DNA of 64,000 nt from Blattabacterium cuenoti (GTDB lineage Bacteria > Bacteroidota > Bacteroidia > Flavobacteriales > Blattabacteriaceae): NCBI RefSeq assembly GCF_014251695.1, contig NZ_CP059195.1, positions 418,031 through 482,030 on the forward strand, given 5' to 3'. A program made the position numbers and the translations under genes. The first letter of the stretch is position 1. Each line of letters begins with the position of its first letter. Of this stretch, positions 28,306 to 37,589 are shown piece after piece. Below the pieces are notes generated by a model that did not search any database, was not told the origin of the DNA, and saw nothing but the letters and a program-made list of their open reading frames with translations.

Positions 28306-28319
28306 GTCAAACTTTTGAC
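28306..28319. promoter_or_regulatory. 6-bp dyad at the ndh start
   Basis: GTCAAA, CT, TTTGAC is a perfect inverted repeat ending one base before the ATG of ndh at 28321. Its placement next to a respiratory gene suggests an operator or a translation-start hairpin. It does not match the FNR (TTGAT-N4-ATCAA) or Rex consensus. Confidence 0.35.
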
Positions 28320-28320
28320 T

Positions 28321-29607
28321 ATGAATATACCAAGAGTAAACAGTCTAAAAAGAGTCGTTATTATTGGTGCTGGATTTGCCGGATTACAAGTAGCAAAAAA
28401 ATTAAGAAGAGACAAATTTCAAGTGGTTCTTATAGATAAAAATAATTATCATACTTTCCAACCTTTATTATATCAAGTGGCTACAGCAGGTTTAGAACCA
28501 GATTCAATAGCACATTCTATTAGAAATATTATTAAAAAAACAAAAAATTTTTTTTTCAGATTAGCTATCGTTCATTATATCAATACAAAAAAACAAAAAA
28601 TATACACAAATGTAGGATATATATCCTATGACTATTTAGTTATAGCTACAGGATCTGTTACTAATTATTTTGGAAATAAAAATATCGAGTCTTTTGCTTT
28701 ACCTATGAAATCTATTCCAGAAGCTTTAAATTTAAGAAGTCTAATTTTACAAGATTTTGAATCTGCTTTATTAACAAAAAATGAAAAGGAAAAAGAAAGA
28801 CTTATGACTTTTGTCATTGTAGGAGGAGGGCCAACGGGAGTTGAATTAGCTGGAGCTTTAGCTGAAATGAAAAAATATGTATTACCACATGATTATCCAG
28901 ATTTAGATATACAATATATGAATATTCATTTATTACAAGCTACTTCTAGATTATTGGATGGAATGTCTGAACAATCAGCTAAACAAGCTTATAAAAATTT
29001 GAAAGAATTAGGTGTTATAATTTGGTTGAATTGTTTAGTGAAAGATTATAATGGGGAAATAGTTTTTATGGAAAAAAATAAAAAGATAGAATCTTCTAAC
29101 GTGATATGGGCGGCAGGAGTAAAAGGTTCTATTATAAAGGGATTTTTAAAAGAAGATATAGAGGGTAATAGAATTTTAGTAGATAATAATCTTAAAACTA
29201 TTAGATATAAAAATATTTTTGCGATTGGTGATGTCGCTTCTATGAAGAAAAACAAACATTATCCTAATGGTCATCCTATGATAGCTCAACCTGCTATACA
29301 ACAAGGTAATTATTTAGCTAAAAATTTGAATTGTTTTTTAGATTATTCAAATATAAAACCTTTTGTTTATAAAAATTTAGGTTCTATGGCTACCATTGGG
29401 AGAAATAAAGCAGTATGTGATTTTCCCTATTTAAAATTAAAAGGTTTTTTAGCATGGATTGTTTGGATGTTTGTTCATTTAGTCAATTTAGTAGGGTTCA
29501 GAAATCGAGCAATAGCTTTAACAAATTGGATAATTCAATATTTTCATTATAATAAAAGTGTACGTCTAATTATAAGGCCATTTCATAGAAAAAAAAAAAT
29601 TATTTAA
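28321..29607 (+). CDS. ndh: type II NADH dehydrogenase (NDH-2)
   Basis: NDH-2 is a single-subunit flavoprotein that passes electrons from NADH to quinone without pumping protons. From ATG 28321 the product is 428 residues and begins with the FAD motif VVIIGAGFAGLQ. A second dinucleotide motif is FVIVGGGPTGVELAGALAEM, followed by AIGDVAS and QPAIQQGNYLAKN, the C-terminal flavin contacts. A hydrophobic C-terminal part (GFLAWIVWMFVHLVNLVGFRN) is the membrane anchor. menF and menI, for the quinone acceptor, follow on the other strand. It overlaps the end of menF by eight bases. Confidence 0.95.
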   Translation: MNIPRVNSLKRVVIIGAGFAGLQVAKKLRRDKFQVVLIDKNNYHTFQPLLYQVATAGLEPDSIAHSIRNIIKKTKNFFFRLAIVHYINTKKQKIYTNVGYISYDYLVIATGSVTNYFGNKNIESFALPMKSIPEALNLRSLILQDFESALLTKNEKEKERLMTFVIVGGGPTGVELAGALAEMKKYVLPHDYPDLDIQYMNIHLLQATSRLLDGMSEQSAKQAYKNLKELGVIIWLNCLVKDYNGEIVFMEKNKKIESSNVIWAAGVKGSIIKGFLKEDIEGNRILVDNNLKTIRYKNIFAIGDVASMKKNKHYPNGHPMIAQPAIQQGNYLAKNLNCFLDYSNIKPFVYKNLGSMATIGRNKAVCDFPYLKLKGFLAWIVWMFVHLVNLVGFRNRAIALTNWIIQYFHYNKSVRLIIRPFHRKKKII

Positions 29608-30655
29608 AAATAAGTTGAGAAAGAATATTTTTCATTTTATTTTCTGTTTCTATATACTCTTGATCTATGTTGCTATCTATGGTAATTCCACTCCCTGCAT
29701 ATAAAGTTATTTCTTTTTTATCTTCTTTAATTCTTAGACATCTTAAATTAAGATATAACTCCATCTTTTTTTTATTAACTATTCCAATATATCCTGTATA
29801 AAAATTTCTTTGATATCCTTCATTTTTATGAATAAAATCTAAAGATTCTTTTTTTGGAAAACCACATATAGAAGGAGTTGGGTGTAAGCGATTTAATATT
29901 TCATAATAATCAGGTCCCTCATAAAAAGAAAAAAAAATTGAAGTTTCTAAATGTTTTAAATGTCCTATTTTTATAATTTTAGTTTTTTTTATAAAAAAAG
30001 TACCTTTATCTTTATATGATTTTAATAAGTCAAGAATATATTTTATTACAATTTTATGTTCTTTTATTTCTTTTTTTTTCCAATTATTAGATCCCCAAAT
30101 AGTTCCTGCTAAAGCTGAAATTTTCAATTTTTTATTATGACATTTCATTAAAAGTTCTGGAGTACACCCTATCCAAAATCCATGATGTAAATCGTACCAA
30201 AGATTAATAAAAGCATTTGGATAAGAATAAATTAATTTTATAAATGTGTTTTTGAAATCAAAATTTCGAAAAGGAATTTTTATAGATCTGGATAAAACCG
30301 CTTTTTTAAAAAATCCTTTTTTTATATTTTCAATAGCTTTTTTTATTAAATTTTTATATTCGAAAGAATACGTTAAAAAGGAAGAATTTTTTTCATAAAA
30401 TATAGGATATTTATTTTTTTTTCTCTGAAATTCTTGTATATACACATAATAAATTTTTTTTGGATATATTTTTACGGTATAATCGTGATTAAAGTTTTTT
30501 ATTAAAAATAATTCTTCCCCAACAGAATGATGGTGTGAATAAAAAAATACTTTTTTATCATAAGGTTTTTTAAAAATAACAAAATTATTGTGTTTAGAAT
30601 AATTTTTTATAATTTTTTTATATAAAGAATAAGGACTAATTTTTTCTATTAACAT
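29600..30655 (-). CDS. menF: isochorismate synthase (menaquinone pathway)
   Basis: MenF converts chorismate to isochorismate, the first step to menaquinone. The 351-residue protein has the chorismate-binding enzyme motifs: KAVLSRSIKIPF, WIGCTPELLMKC, ISALAGTIWGS, HLETSIFFSF, LHPTPSICGFPKKES and the C-terminal YAGSGITIDS with the metal-binding Glu in TENKMKN. EntC uses the same chemistry for siderophores, but a menaquinone role is favoured by the downstream DHNA-CoA thioesterase-like gene two bases away. AroC, which makes chorismate, lies at 36.5 kb. Confidence 0.92.
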   Translation of the reverse strand: MLIEKISPYSLYKKIIKNYSKHNNFVIFKKPYDKKVFFYSHHHSVGEELFLIKNFNHDYTVKIYPKKIYYVYIQEFQRKKNKYPIFYEKNSSFLTYSFEYKNLIKKAIENIKKGFFKKAVLSRSIKIPFRNFDFKNTFIKLIYSYPNAFINLWYDLHHGFWIGCTPELLMKCHNKKLKISALAGTIWGSNNWKKKEIKEHKIVIKYILDLLKSYKDKGTFFIKKTKIIKIGHLKHLETSIFFSFYEGPDYYEILNRLHPTPSICGFPKKESLDFIHKNEGYQRNFYTGYIGIVNKKKMELYLNLRCLRIKEDKKEITLYAGSGITIDSNIDQEYIETENKMKNILSQLIFK

Positions 30656-30657
30656 AT

Positions 30658-31086
30658 TTATTTTTTAGGAATTATAATATTAGTTAGTTTACAAAAACTA
30701 ATAATATTTTTTTTTTCATCGTAAACATGAACTTGAATAAAATGTAAAGTATTTCCTTTATGAACAATTTGAGCTTTGGCCAATAAAATTCCTTTTTTTA
30801 TGGATCTAACGTGATTTGCAGAAATTTCAATACTAAAAATATTTTTTCTTTCATTTTTAATATTTATAAAAGAAATAGAACTTCCAACACTTTCAGCTAA
30901 AATCATAGTAGCTCCTCCATGTAGATAACCAAAAGGTTGACAAACCTTATGATTTATGGGCATTTTCGCTATCAACGTGTCCAATTTTTTGGATAAAAAA
31001 ATAAATTGAATTTGCATTATGTTTATCAATGTGTTTTTTTTTAAATCATTTAATTCATTTAATAATTTTTGAATTATTTTCATCAT
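30658..31086 (-). CDS. menI: hotdog-fold thioesterase, probably DHNA-CoA thioesterase MenI
   Basis: The 142-residue protein has the PaaI-type hotdog fold with the active-site loop QPFGYLHGGATMILAESVGS and a closing beta sheet ISANHVRSIKKGILLAKAQIVHKG. The family hydrolyses aromatic or acyl CoA thioesters. Placement two bases before menF on the same strand points to hydrolysis of 1,4-dihydroxy-2-naphthoyl-CoA in menaquinone synthesis. A general acyl-CoA thioesterase cannot be excluded. The first half is unusually rich in Asn and Lys. Confidence 0.82.
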   Translation of the reverse strand: MMKIIQKLLNELNDLKKNTLINIMQIQFIFLSKKLDTLIAKMPINHKVCQPFGYLHGGATMILAESVGSSISFINIKNERKNIFSIEISANHVRSIKKGILLAKAQIVHKGNTLHFIQVHVYDEKKNIISFCKLTNIIIPKK

Positions 31087-31183
31087 AACAAAAAAATAAA
31101 CAATACAAAATATGGATTAATTTACATTACATTATATTATTTTATATGTATTTTTTAAAAAAACATATTTTAAATTAGTAAAT

Positions 31184-31729
31184 ATGGAAATAAAAAAACA
31201 AGATGATAAAGATCTTATTCCATTAATAGGAATGAAAAATAAAATTGTTGGATTTGATAAAAAAGAAAAAATTCATATAGAAGGATTATTACATAGCGCT
31301 GTTTCTGTTTTTATTTTTAATTTAGAAAACGATTTAATGTTGCAAAGAAGATCTTCAAAAAAATATCATTCTTCTTCACTTTGGACAAATACTTGTTGCA
31401 GTCATCCTAGAAAAAATGAATCCATTTTAAATGCAGCACATCGTTGTTTGATAGAAGAAATGGGTTTTGATTGTTTTTTAGAAAAAAAATTTAGCTTTAC
31501 TTATCATGAATTTTTAAGTAATGGATTAATAGAAAATGAATTAGATCATGTTTTTGTCGGATCTTACGAAGAATCTCCAATTATAAATTTTAAAGAAGTG
31601 GATAATTGGAAATGGATTTCATTAAATGAATTAATTGAAAATATTCATGATTGTCCAAATTCCTATACCATTTGGTTACAAATTATTATTAAAAATTATT
31701 TAAATCAATTAAAATGTATTAAAGTATGA
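31184..31729 (+). CDS. idi: isopentenyl-diphosphate delta-isomerase type 1
   Basis: Idi interconverts isopentenyl and dimethylallyl diphosphate for isoprenoids such as menaquinone side chains and undecaprenyl phosphate. The product is a 181-residue Nudix-fold enzyme with the catalytic Cys in WTNTCCSHPRKNES and the Nudix-like AAHRCLIEEMGFDC. The Glu-bearing ENELDHVFVG and NWKWISLNELIENI follow. Dimethylallyl diphosphate is also the substrate of MiaA, encoded 6 kb downstream. Its stop overlaps the queD start as ATGA. Confidence 0.96.
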   Translation: MEIKKQDDKDLIPLIGMKNKIVGFDKKEKIHIEGLLHSAVSVFIFNLENDLMLQRRSSKKYHSSSLWTNTCCSHPRKNESILNAAHRCLIEEMGFDCFLEKKFSFTYHEFLSNGLIENELDHVFVGSYEESPIINFKEVDNWKWISLNELIENIHDCPNSYTIWLQIIIKNYLNQLKCIKV

Positions 31730-32136
31730 TAGCTACTATAAGTAGAAAAGGATATTTTAGTGCGGCACATAGACTTTACAATAATAATTGGGATTATAAA
31801 AAAAATATTGAGACATTTGGGAAATGTGCTCATTTAAATTATCATGGACATAATTACAAATATATTGTAAGTATTACAGGAGAGATAGATCCGGAAACGG
31901 GATTTATTTTTAATTTACAAAAATTGAAATATATTCTTTATGATGAAATAGAAAAGCTTTTTGATCACAAAAATATTAATTTAGATATTAAAGAATTTTC
32001 ATCTATAAACCCTACTATAGAAAATATAGTGATTTTTATGTGGAGTAAAATAAAAAAAAAAATATCTTCTAACTTAGATTTAAAAATAACTTTGTACGAA
32101 ACGGAAAATAATTTTGTTGAATATGATGGAAAATAA
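31726..32136 (+). CDS. queD: 6-pyruvoyl-tetrahydropterin synthase / QueD family protein
   Basis: The 136-residue protein has the three zinc His of the family: FSAAHRLYN, then CAHLNYHGHNYK, with the Cys in GKCAH as the probable catalytic residue. FDHKNINLDI, PTIENIVIFMWSKI and YETENNFVEY complete the fold. It may make carboxy-tetrahydropterin for queuosine or act in pterin synthesis, and the sequence does not decide which. It is translationally coupled to idi and overlaps gcvT. Confidence 0.9.
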   Translation: MIATISRKGYFSAAHRLYNNNWDYKKNIETFGKCAHLNYHGHNYKYIVSITGEIDPETGFIFNLQKLKYILYDEIEKLFDHKNINLDIKEFSSINPTIENIVIFMWSKIKKKISSNLDLKITLYETENNFVEYDGK

Positions 32137-33244
32137 AAAAAAAAATTTTATTAAAAAGACTATTTTATATGATAATCATATCCGTTTAGGAGCAAAAATG
32201 ATTAACTATTCTGGATTTTACATGCCCCTTCAATATACTTCTTCTTTAATGGAGCATATGTATGTTAGAAATTATGCTGGAATTTTTGATATTAGTCATA
32301 TGGGGAAATTTATTTTAAAAGGTAGAAAATCTGAAGATTTAATTCAATATCTAACTACAAATGATCTCTCTAAAATAACAATTGGACAAGCTCAATATAC
32401 TTGTTTAATTAACAATAAAGGAGGAATTATAGATGATTTAGTTATTTATAAAATTTCGGAAAACAATTTTTTACTTATAGTCAATGCTGCTAATATTGAA
32501 AAAAATAAAAAATGGATAAATGGTCATATAAAAAAACATGAATATAGCAATATAGAATTCATAGATTATTCTTTAGAATATTCTTTTATTTCCATACAAG
32601 GTCCATTATCTTTATATTATACTCAAAAATTAACAAATATTCCATTAAATGAAATTCCTTTTTATCATTTCAAAATAGGAAAATTTTCAGGCATAAAAAA
32701 TGTATTAATTTCTAGAACAGGATATACAGGATCTAAAGGAATAGAAATTTATGTTTCCAATGAAAATTCAGAAAGAATATGGAATGATATTCTAAGAGTA
32801 AATAAAGACAAAATAATTCCTTGCGGAATAGCAAGTAGAAATTCGTTGAGATTAGAAATGGGATACCGATTACATGGACAAGATATTTCTGAAGAAATAA
32901 CACCTATAGAAGCTGGTTTATCTTGGATAATTAAATTTAAAAAAAAATTTATAGCAAAAGAAATATTACAAAAACAAAAAAAAGAGGAAAAATATAAAAA
33001 ATTTATATCCTTTCTTATTGAAGAAAAAAATAAAATACCGAGAAAAGGGCATTTATTAATAGATAAAAATAAAATAACTATTGGTTATGTTACTTCTGGT
33101 GTTTATTCTCCAGTTCTAAAAAAAGGCATTGGATTAGGATATTTAACAAATCAAGAAGGAAATAATTCTATATTTGTTTTGATAAGGAAAAATAAAATCC
33201 CCATTAGAATAGTGAAATTACCTTTTATCAGAATACAAAGCTGA
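32123..33244 (+). CDS. gcvT: glycine cleavage system T protein (aminomethyltransferase)
   Basis: GcvT transfers the aminomethyl carbon of glycine to tetrahydrofolate. From ATG 32123 the product is 373 residues with FDISHMGKF near the start. YTCLINNKGGIIDDLVIYK, FISIQGPLS, ISRTGYTGSKGIEIYV and CGIASRNSLRLEMGYRLHG are the folate-binding and core motifs, followed by the C-terminal barrel domain. It overlaps queD by 14 bases. LpdA (lpdA at 10.8 kb) is the system's E3 component. The P and H proteins lie outside the window. Confidence 0.95.
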   Translation: MMENKKKNFIKKTILYDNHIRLGAKMINYSGFYMPLQYTSSLMEHMYVRNYAGIFDISHMGKFILKGRKSEDLIQYLTTNDLSKITIGQAQYTCLINNKGGIIDDLVIYKISENNFLLIVNAANIEKNKKWINGHIKKHEYSNIEFIDYSLEYSFISIQGPLSLYYTQKLTNIPLNEIPFYHFKIGKFSGIKNVLISRTGYTGSKGIEIYVSNENSERIWNDILRVNKDKIIPCGIASRNSLRLEMGYRLHGQDISEEITPIEAGLSWIIKFKKKFIAKEILQKQKKEEKYKKFISFLIEEKNKIPRKGHLLIDKNKITIGYVTSGVYSPVLKKGIGLGYLTNQEGNNSIFVLIRKNKIPIRIVKLPFIRIQS

Positions 33245-34639
33245 ATGTTTGATTTTATCAAACTTATTGAAAAAGAAAGAAAATCATTATTCTATAAAAA
33301 AAAAAGCATAATATATTTAAAACATATTAAAGAAAATTTTTTGTTAGCTATTCCTATATTTTTTACTCAATTAGGTGTAATATGTATAGGATTATCTGAT
33401 AATATAATGGTTGGTCTTTTAGGAAAAAAAGCTTTAGCTTCAGTTTCGTTAGCTAATGCTATTTTTTTTATTATGATCATTTTTGGATTGGGAATATCTG
33501 CAGCTATTTCTTCTTTAATAGCATCCATAGATGTAAAACAAGAATATGAAAAAGGTGCTATTATTTTCCATCATGGATTAATTTTAAATTTTTTTTTATC
33601 TGTCCTTATGTACGGACTAATACATGTATTTTGTTACATTTTTCCTTATTTAGGACAACCTGTAGAAATATTAAATGAAACCATATCGTTTTTAAAAATA
33701 GTATCCATTTCTTTTATTCCTTGGATGATATTTGAAATTTTCAGAAAATTCTCAGAAGGAATATCTTTAGTATTCCCTGGGTTAATTGCAACTTGGATTT
33801 CTGCTTTTATTAATATTATACTAAATTATATATTTCTACACGGAATATACGGTTTTCCTAAGTTAGGGATTGTAGGTGTAGCTTATGCAACTTTAATATC
33901 TCGCACTATTATGCTAATAGGTATTTTAATTTTGTTGTATAAATACAAAAAAGTACATAATTACTATAATCAATTAAAATATTTTCCTTTTCAAAAAAAA
34001 TATATAAAAAAAATATTAAAAATAGGAATTCCTTCTGGATTACATATGTTATTTGAAATGAGTGCTTTTGCCATTTCTTCTTTTATATCAGGAAAATGTG
34101 GGATAAAAGTATTAGCTGCCCATCAAATAGTTATAAGTTTAGTTTCATCTACTTTTCTACTTAGTACAGGTTTTTCTGTAGCTGCTACAATAAGAATAGG
34201 AAACCAACTGGCTCTAAAAAATTATTTAGAATTAAGAAGAATAGGGAAGTCTATTTTTTTTATGGGTTTTATTTTTATGTTGATATGTAATTTTTTATTT
34301 TTTTTCTTTCGAAGTGACATTCCTTATTTTTATATAAAAAATGATCATGAAGTTATTCAACTTGCAGAAAAAATGATTGTTATTGCCAGTTTTTTTCAAT
34401 TATCTGATGGATTACAAGGAATGATTCTAGGAGCATTAAGAGGATTACAAGATGTGCATATCCCCATGTGGATTAGTTTTTTTTCTTATTGTATTATTGC
34501 AATACCTACAGCATGGTTTTTATCCATTAAAATGGGAGGAATAGGAGTGTGGATTGGATTAGGATTAGGATTAACTATATCAGCTATCTTACTTTTTATA
34601 AGATATCAAACTATAATTAAAAGACTCATATACTCATAA
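33245..34639 (+). CDS. MATE family multidrug/cation efflux transporter
   Basis: The 464-residue protein has about twelve hydrophobic segments in two similar halves, as in the MATE exporters. The halves start at about residues 25 and 260. The second half begins with KKILKIGIPSGLHMLFEMSAFAISSF, the equivalent of the first-half AIPIFFTQLGVICIGLSDNIMVG. Such pumps extrude drugs or organic cations using Na+ or H+. The substrate is unknown. Its start directly follows the gcvT stop, so it is cotranscribed. Confidence 0.92.
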   Translation: MFDFIKLIEKERKSLFYKKKSIIYLKHIKENFLLAIPIFFTQLGVICIGLSDNIMVGLLGKKALASVSLANAIFFIMIIFGLGISAAISSLIASIDVKQEYEKGAIIFHHGLILNFFLSVLMYGLIHVFCYIFPYLGQPVEILNETISFLKIVSISFIPWMIFEIFRKFSEGISLVFPGLIATWISAFINIILNYIFLHGIYGFPKLGIVGVAYATLISRTIMLIGILILLYKYKKVHNYYNQLKYFPFQKKYIKKILKIGIPSGLHMLFEMSAFAISSFISGKCGIKVLAAHQIVISLVSSTFLLSTGFSVAATIRIGNQLALKNYLELRRIGKSIFFMGFIFMLICNFLFFFFRSDIPYFYIKNDHEVIQLAEKMIVIASFFQLSDGLQGMILGALRGLQDVHIPMWISFFSYCIIAIPTAWFLSIKMGGIGVWIGLGLGLTISAILLFIRYQTIIKRLIYS

Positions 34640-34708
34640 AAAAAATTCAATAAATATTTAATATTCAACTAAATAATTATAAAATATTATAATTCGTATT
34701 TAAATATA

Positions 34709-34716
34709 TATATTTG
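34709..34716 (+). promoter_or_regulatory. putative -7 box for the DEAD-box helicase gene
   Basis: TATATTTG matches TAnnTTTG, 50 bases before the start codon. Right after it TGTC-ATTC-GACA forms a small dyad at about 34716-34727, close to the expected transcription start. Confidence 0.38.
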
Positions 34717-34766
34717 TCATTCGACATATAATACTAAAATTTTAATAGTATTTTTACCATTCTTTT

Positions 34767-36491
34767 ATGAAAACATTTCAAGAATACAATTTTTTTAACG
34801 ATAATATAATTCAAGCTATAGAAGCTATTGGGTTTAAGTATCCAACCCCAATACAAGAAAAAGTTATTCCTTTTTTGTTATCTTCAGAAAAAGATGTCAT
34901 AGCATTAGCACAAACTGGAACAGGAAAAACAGCGGCTTTTGGACTTCCAATTATTCAAAAAATGAATTTTGAATCAACTTTTCCTCAAGCTTTAATTCTG
35001 TGTCCTACAAGAGAATTATGTATACAAATAACACGTGATCTTTGTCGTTTTTCAAAATTTTCATCATTTATAAAAATTGTTTCTTTATATGGAGGAGCTA
35101 ATATCAATTCTCAAATAAAATCCTTAAAAAATAAAACTCACATTATAGTAGGAACGCCAGGAAGAATCATTGATTTAATTAAAAGAAAAAAATTATTTTT
35201 TGACAAAATTCAATATTTAGTTCTTGATGAAGCAGATGAAATGCTAAATATGGGATTTAAAGATGAATTAGATTCTATAATAGAAAAATTACCAAAAAAA
35301 AGACAAAGTCTATTGTTTTCGGCAACAATGTCTAGATATATAAATATGATAGCTCACAAATATTTAATAGATCCTATAGAAATTATTACAGGAAAAAGGA
35401 ATATAGGACCTGATGATGTGAAACACGTTTATTATATGATAGAAAATACGAGAAAAAAATATTTAGCTTTAAAAAGAATTGTAGATATAAATCCTGATAT
35501 TTATGGTATTATATTTTGTAGTACAAAAAAAGAAACTAAAGAAATAGCAGAATTTTTAATTAAAGATGGGTATAATGCTGATGCTTTACATGGAGATCTT
35601 TCACAAACACAACGTGAATTTGTTATGAATAGATTTAGAAACAGAAATTTACAATTTCTTGTAGCTACAGATGTAGCTGCTCGTGGATTAGATGTGAACA
35701 ACATTACTCATGTAATTAATTATAATCTTCCAAAAGAAAGTGAAATTTATGTCCATAGAAGTGGACGTACTGGTAGAGCTGGAAATACAGGAATTTCTGT
35801 TTGTATTATTCAAACTAAAGAAATTAGAAATTTAAGAGAATTTGAAAAAAAAATTGGAAAAAATTTTGATCGTGTTATGGTTCCTACTGGAGAAGAAATA
35901 TGCGAAAAACAACTATTCTATTTTATAGAAAAAGTAAAAAAAGTAGTAGTAGATGACAAATTAATGAATAAATTTCTTCCTGAAATACAAAAAAATTTAG
36001 AATTTATTGAGAAAAAAGAATTAATAAAACGTTTTTCCTGGATTGAATTCAATCATTTTATGAATTATTATAAGAATTCGCAAGATTTAAATCCTATTTT
36101 TTATAATAAAAATTATAATCCATCATACAATAAAAAAAGAATTTTTTCAAATTCAAAAACAAAAAAATTAAAAAAAGAATCTTTTTCAAATTCAAAAACA
36201 AAAAAATTAAAAAAAGAATCTTTTTCAAATTCAAAAACAAAAAAATTAAAAAAAGAATCTTTTTCAAAACTTTTTTTAAATCTAGGATATAAAGATAATT
36301 TAACAAAATTAGGATTAATAAACTTGATCAATCAAGCCGTTAATAATTCTCGTATTAATATTGGTCATATAGAAATTTTATCCAACTTTTCATTATTTGA
36401 AGTTGAGAAACGTTATAGAAATAAAATATTAATAGGAATGAGTAGAATAAATCATCTAGGAAGACCTATTTCAATAGAAATTAAAAACTAA
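34767..36491 (+). CDS. deaD: DEAD-box ATP-dependent RNA helicase with C-terminal DbpA-like RNA-binding domain
   Basis: The 574-residue protein has the Q motif (FKYPTPIQEKVIP), Walker A AQTGTGKTAAF, PTRELCIQI, VGTPGRIIDL, VLDEADEMLNMGF, SATM and the C-terminal helicase lobe with ARGLDVNNITHVINY and HRSGRTGRAGN. A basic linker contains three 13-residue repeats (about 459-497), and a folded tail resembling the DbpA RNA-binding domain ends the protein. It probably acts in ribosome assembly or RNA turnover. The repeat unit is a 39-bp tandem array (36142-36258). Confidence 0.94.
   Translation: MKTFQEYNFFNDNIIQAIEAIGFKYPTPIQEKVIPFLLSSEKDVIALAQTGTGKTAAFGLPIIQKMNFESTFPQALILCPTRELCIQITRDLCRFSKFSSFIKIVSLYGGANINSQIKSLKNKTHIIVGTPGRIIDLIKRKKLFFDKIQYLVLDEADEMLNMGFKDELDSIIEKLPKKRQSLLFSATMSRYINMIAHKYLIDPIEIITGKRNIGPDDVKHVYYMIENTRKKYLALKRIVDINPDIYGIIFCSTKKETKEIAEFLIKDGYNADALHGDLSQTQREFVMNRFRNRNLQFLVATDVAARGLDVNNITHVINYNLPKESEIYVHRSGRTGRAGNTGISVCIIQTKEIRNLREFEKKIGKNFDRVMVPTGEEICEKQLFYFIEKVKKVVVDDKLMNKFLPEIQKNLEFIEKKELIKRFSWIEFNHFMNYYKNSQDLNPIFYNKNYNPSYNKKRIFSNSKTKKLKKESFSNSKTKKLKKESFSNSKTKKLKKESFSKLFLNLGYKDNLTKLGLINLINQAVNNSRINIGHIEILSNFSLFEVEKRYRNKILIGMSRINHLGRPISIEIKN
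36142..36258 (+). repeat. three 39-bp tandem repeats within the helicase gene
   Basis: Units 36142-36180, 36181-36219 and 36220-36258 are identical except for the first base of the first unit (T in place of C). They encode Ser-Phe-Ser-Asn-Ser-Lys-Thr-Lys-Lys-Leu-Lys-Lys-Glu three times. A partial fourth unit starts at 36259 (ctttttcaaa). The near identity means recent expansion or ongoing homogenisation. Confidence 0.95.
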
Positions 36492-36503
36492 AACTTTTTC
36501 GTT

Positions 36504-37589
36504 ATGGCAGGGAATACTTTTGGAAAGTTATTTAGAGTCAGTACTTTTGGAGAAAGTCATGGAACAGCATTAGGTGGGGTAATTGATGGATGTCCAGCAG
36601 GAATAGAACTAAATTTTAAAGAAATTCAATATGAATTAAATAGAAGAAAACCTGGACAATCATCTATAGTTACTCAAAGAAATGAACCTGATGAAATCAA
36701 TTTTTTATCTGGAATTATTGATAATAAAACTACAGGAACTCCTATTGGTTTTATTATTTATAACAAAAACCATAAATCAGATGATTATAATCATATTCGA
36801 GAAGTTTATCGTCCGTCACATTCAGATTTTACATATGAAAAAAAATATGGAATAAGAGATTATAGAGGAGGTGGACGTTCTTCTGCAAGAGAAACAATAT
36901 GCCGAGTAGTAGCTGGTGCTATTGCTAAACAATTAATAAAAGATATTACAATTACATCTTATGTTTCTTCTGTTGGAGATATATATATAAATAAACCTTA
37001 TCAAAAATTAGATTTATCTAGAGAATCAATAGAAAAAAATCCTATAAGATGTCCTGATTCAGATATTGCAGAAAAAATGATATCTAAAATTAGAAAAATA
37101 AAAAATCAAGGTGATACAATCGGAGGGATTATTACTTGTATCATTAAAAATATTCCAATAGGAATTGGAGAACCTGTTTTTGAAAAATTACATGCTGAAC
37201 TAGGAAAAGCTATGCTTTCAATTAATGCGGTAAAAGGATTTGAATATGGAAGTGGGTTTCATGGAACTGAATTAACTGGATCTCAACATAATGATCTATT
37301 TCAAAAAGATGGAAGTACCAAAACAAATTTATCCGGAGGGATACAAGGGGGGATTTCAAATGGAATGGATATTTATTTTAGAATAGCATTTAAACCTGTA
37401 GCCACAATAATGAAAAAACAAAAAACTATAGATAAATATGGAAATTTTATTCTTATGAAAGGAAAAGGAAGACACGATCCTTGCGTTCTCCCTCGTGCTA
37501 TTCCTATTGTAGAATCTATGACCGCTTTAGTTTTGGTAGATTATTTGATGTATAATAAATTATCTAAATATTCTTCAATTATAAATTGA
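36504..37589 (+). CDS. aroC: chorismate synthase
   Basis: AroC converts EPSP to chorismate, the branch point for aromatic amino acids, folate and menaquinone. The 361-residue protein opens with [18 protein letters not shown], then [41 protein letters not shown], and the flavin-binding end [18 protein letters not shown]. All signature regions are intact. It sits 12 bases after the helicase stop, and its stop overlaps the miaA start codon TTG. Confidence 0.97.
   Translation: MAGNTFGKLFRVSTFGESHGTALGGVIDGCPAGIELNFKEIQYELNRRKPGQSSIVTQRNEPDEINFLSGIIDNKTTGTPIGFIIYNKNHKSDDYNHIREVYRPSHSDFTYEKKYGIRDYRGGGRSSARETICRVVAGAIAKQLIKDITITSYVSSVGDIYINKPYQKLDLSRESIEKNPIRCPDSDIAEKMISKIRKIKNQGDTIGGIITCIIKNIPIGIGEPVFEKLHAELGKAMLSINAVKGFEYGSGFHGTELTGSQHNDLFQKDGSTKTNLSGGIQGGISNGMDIYFRIAFKPVATIMKKQKTIDKYGNFILMKGKGRHDPCVLPRAIPIVESMTALVLVDYLMYNKLSKYSSIIN

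Noticed and set aside
36094-36331. Minus-strand frames with repeated FFNFFVFEFEKDS or FLIFLFLNLKK units
   Set aside because: They are the reverse readings of the helicase tandem repeat and have no other gene-like features.
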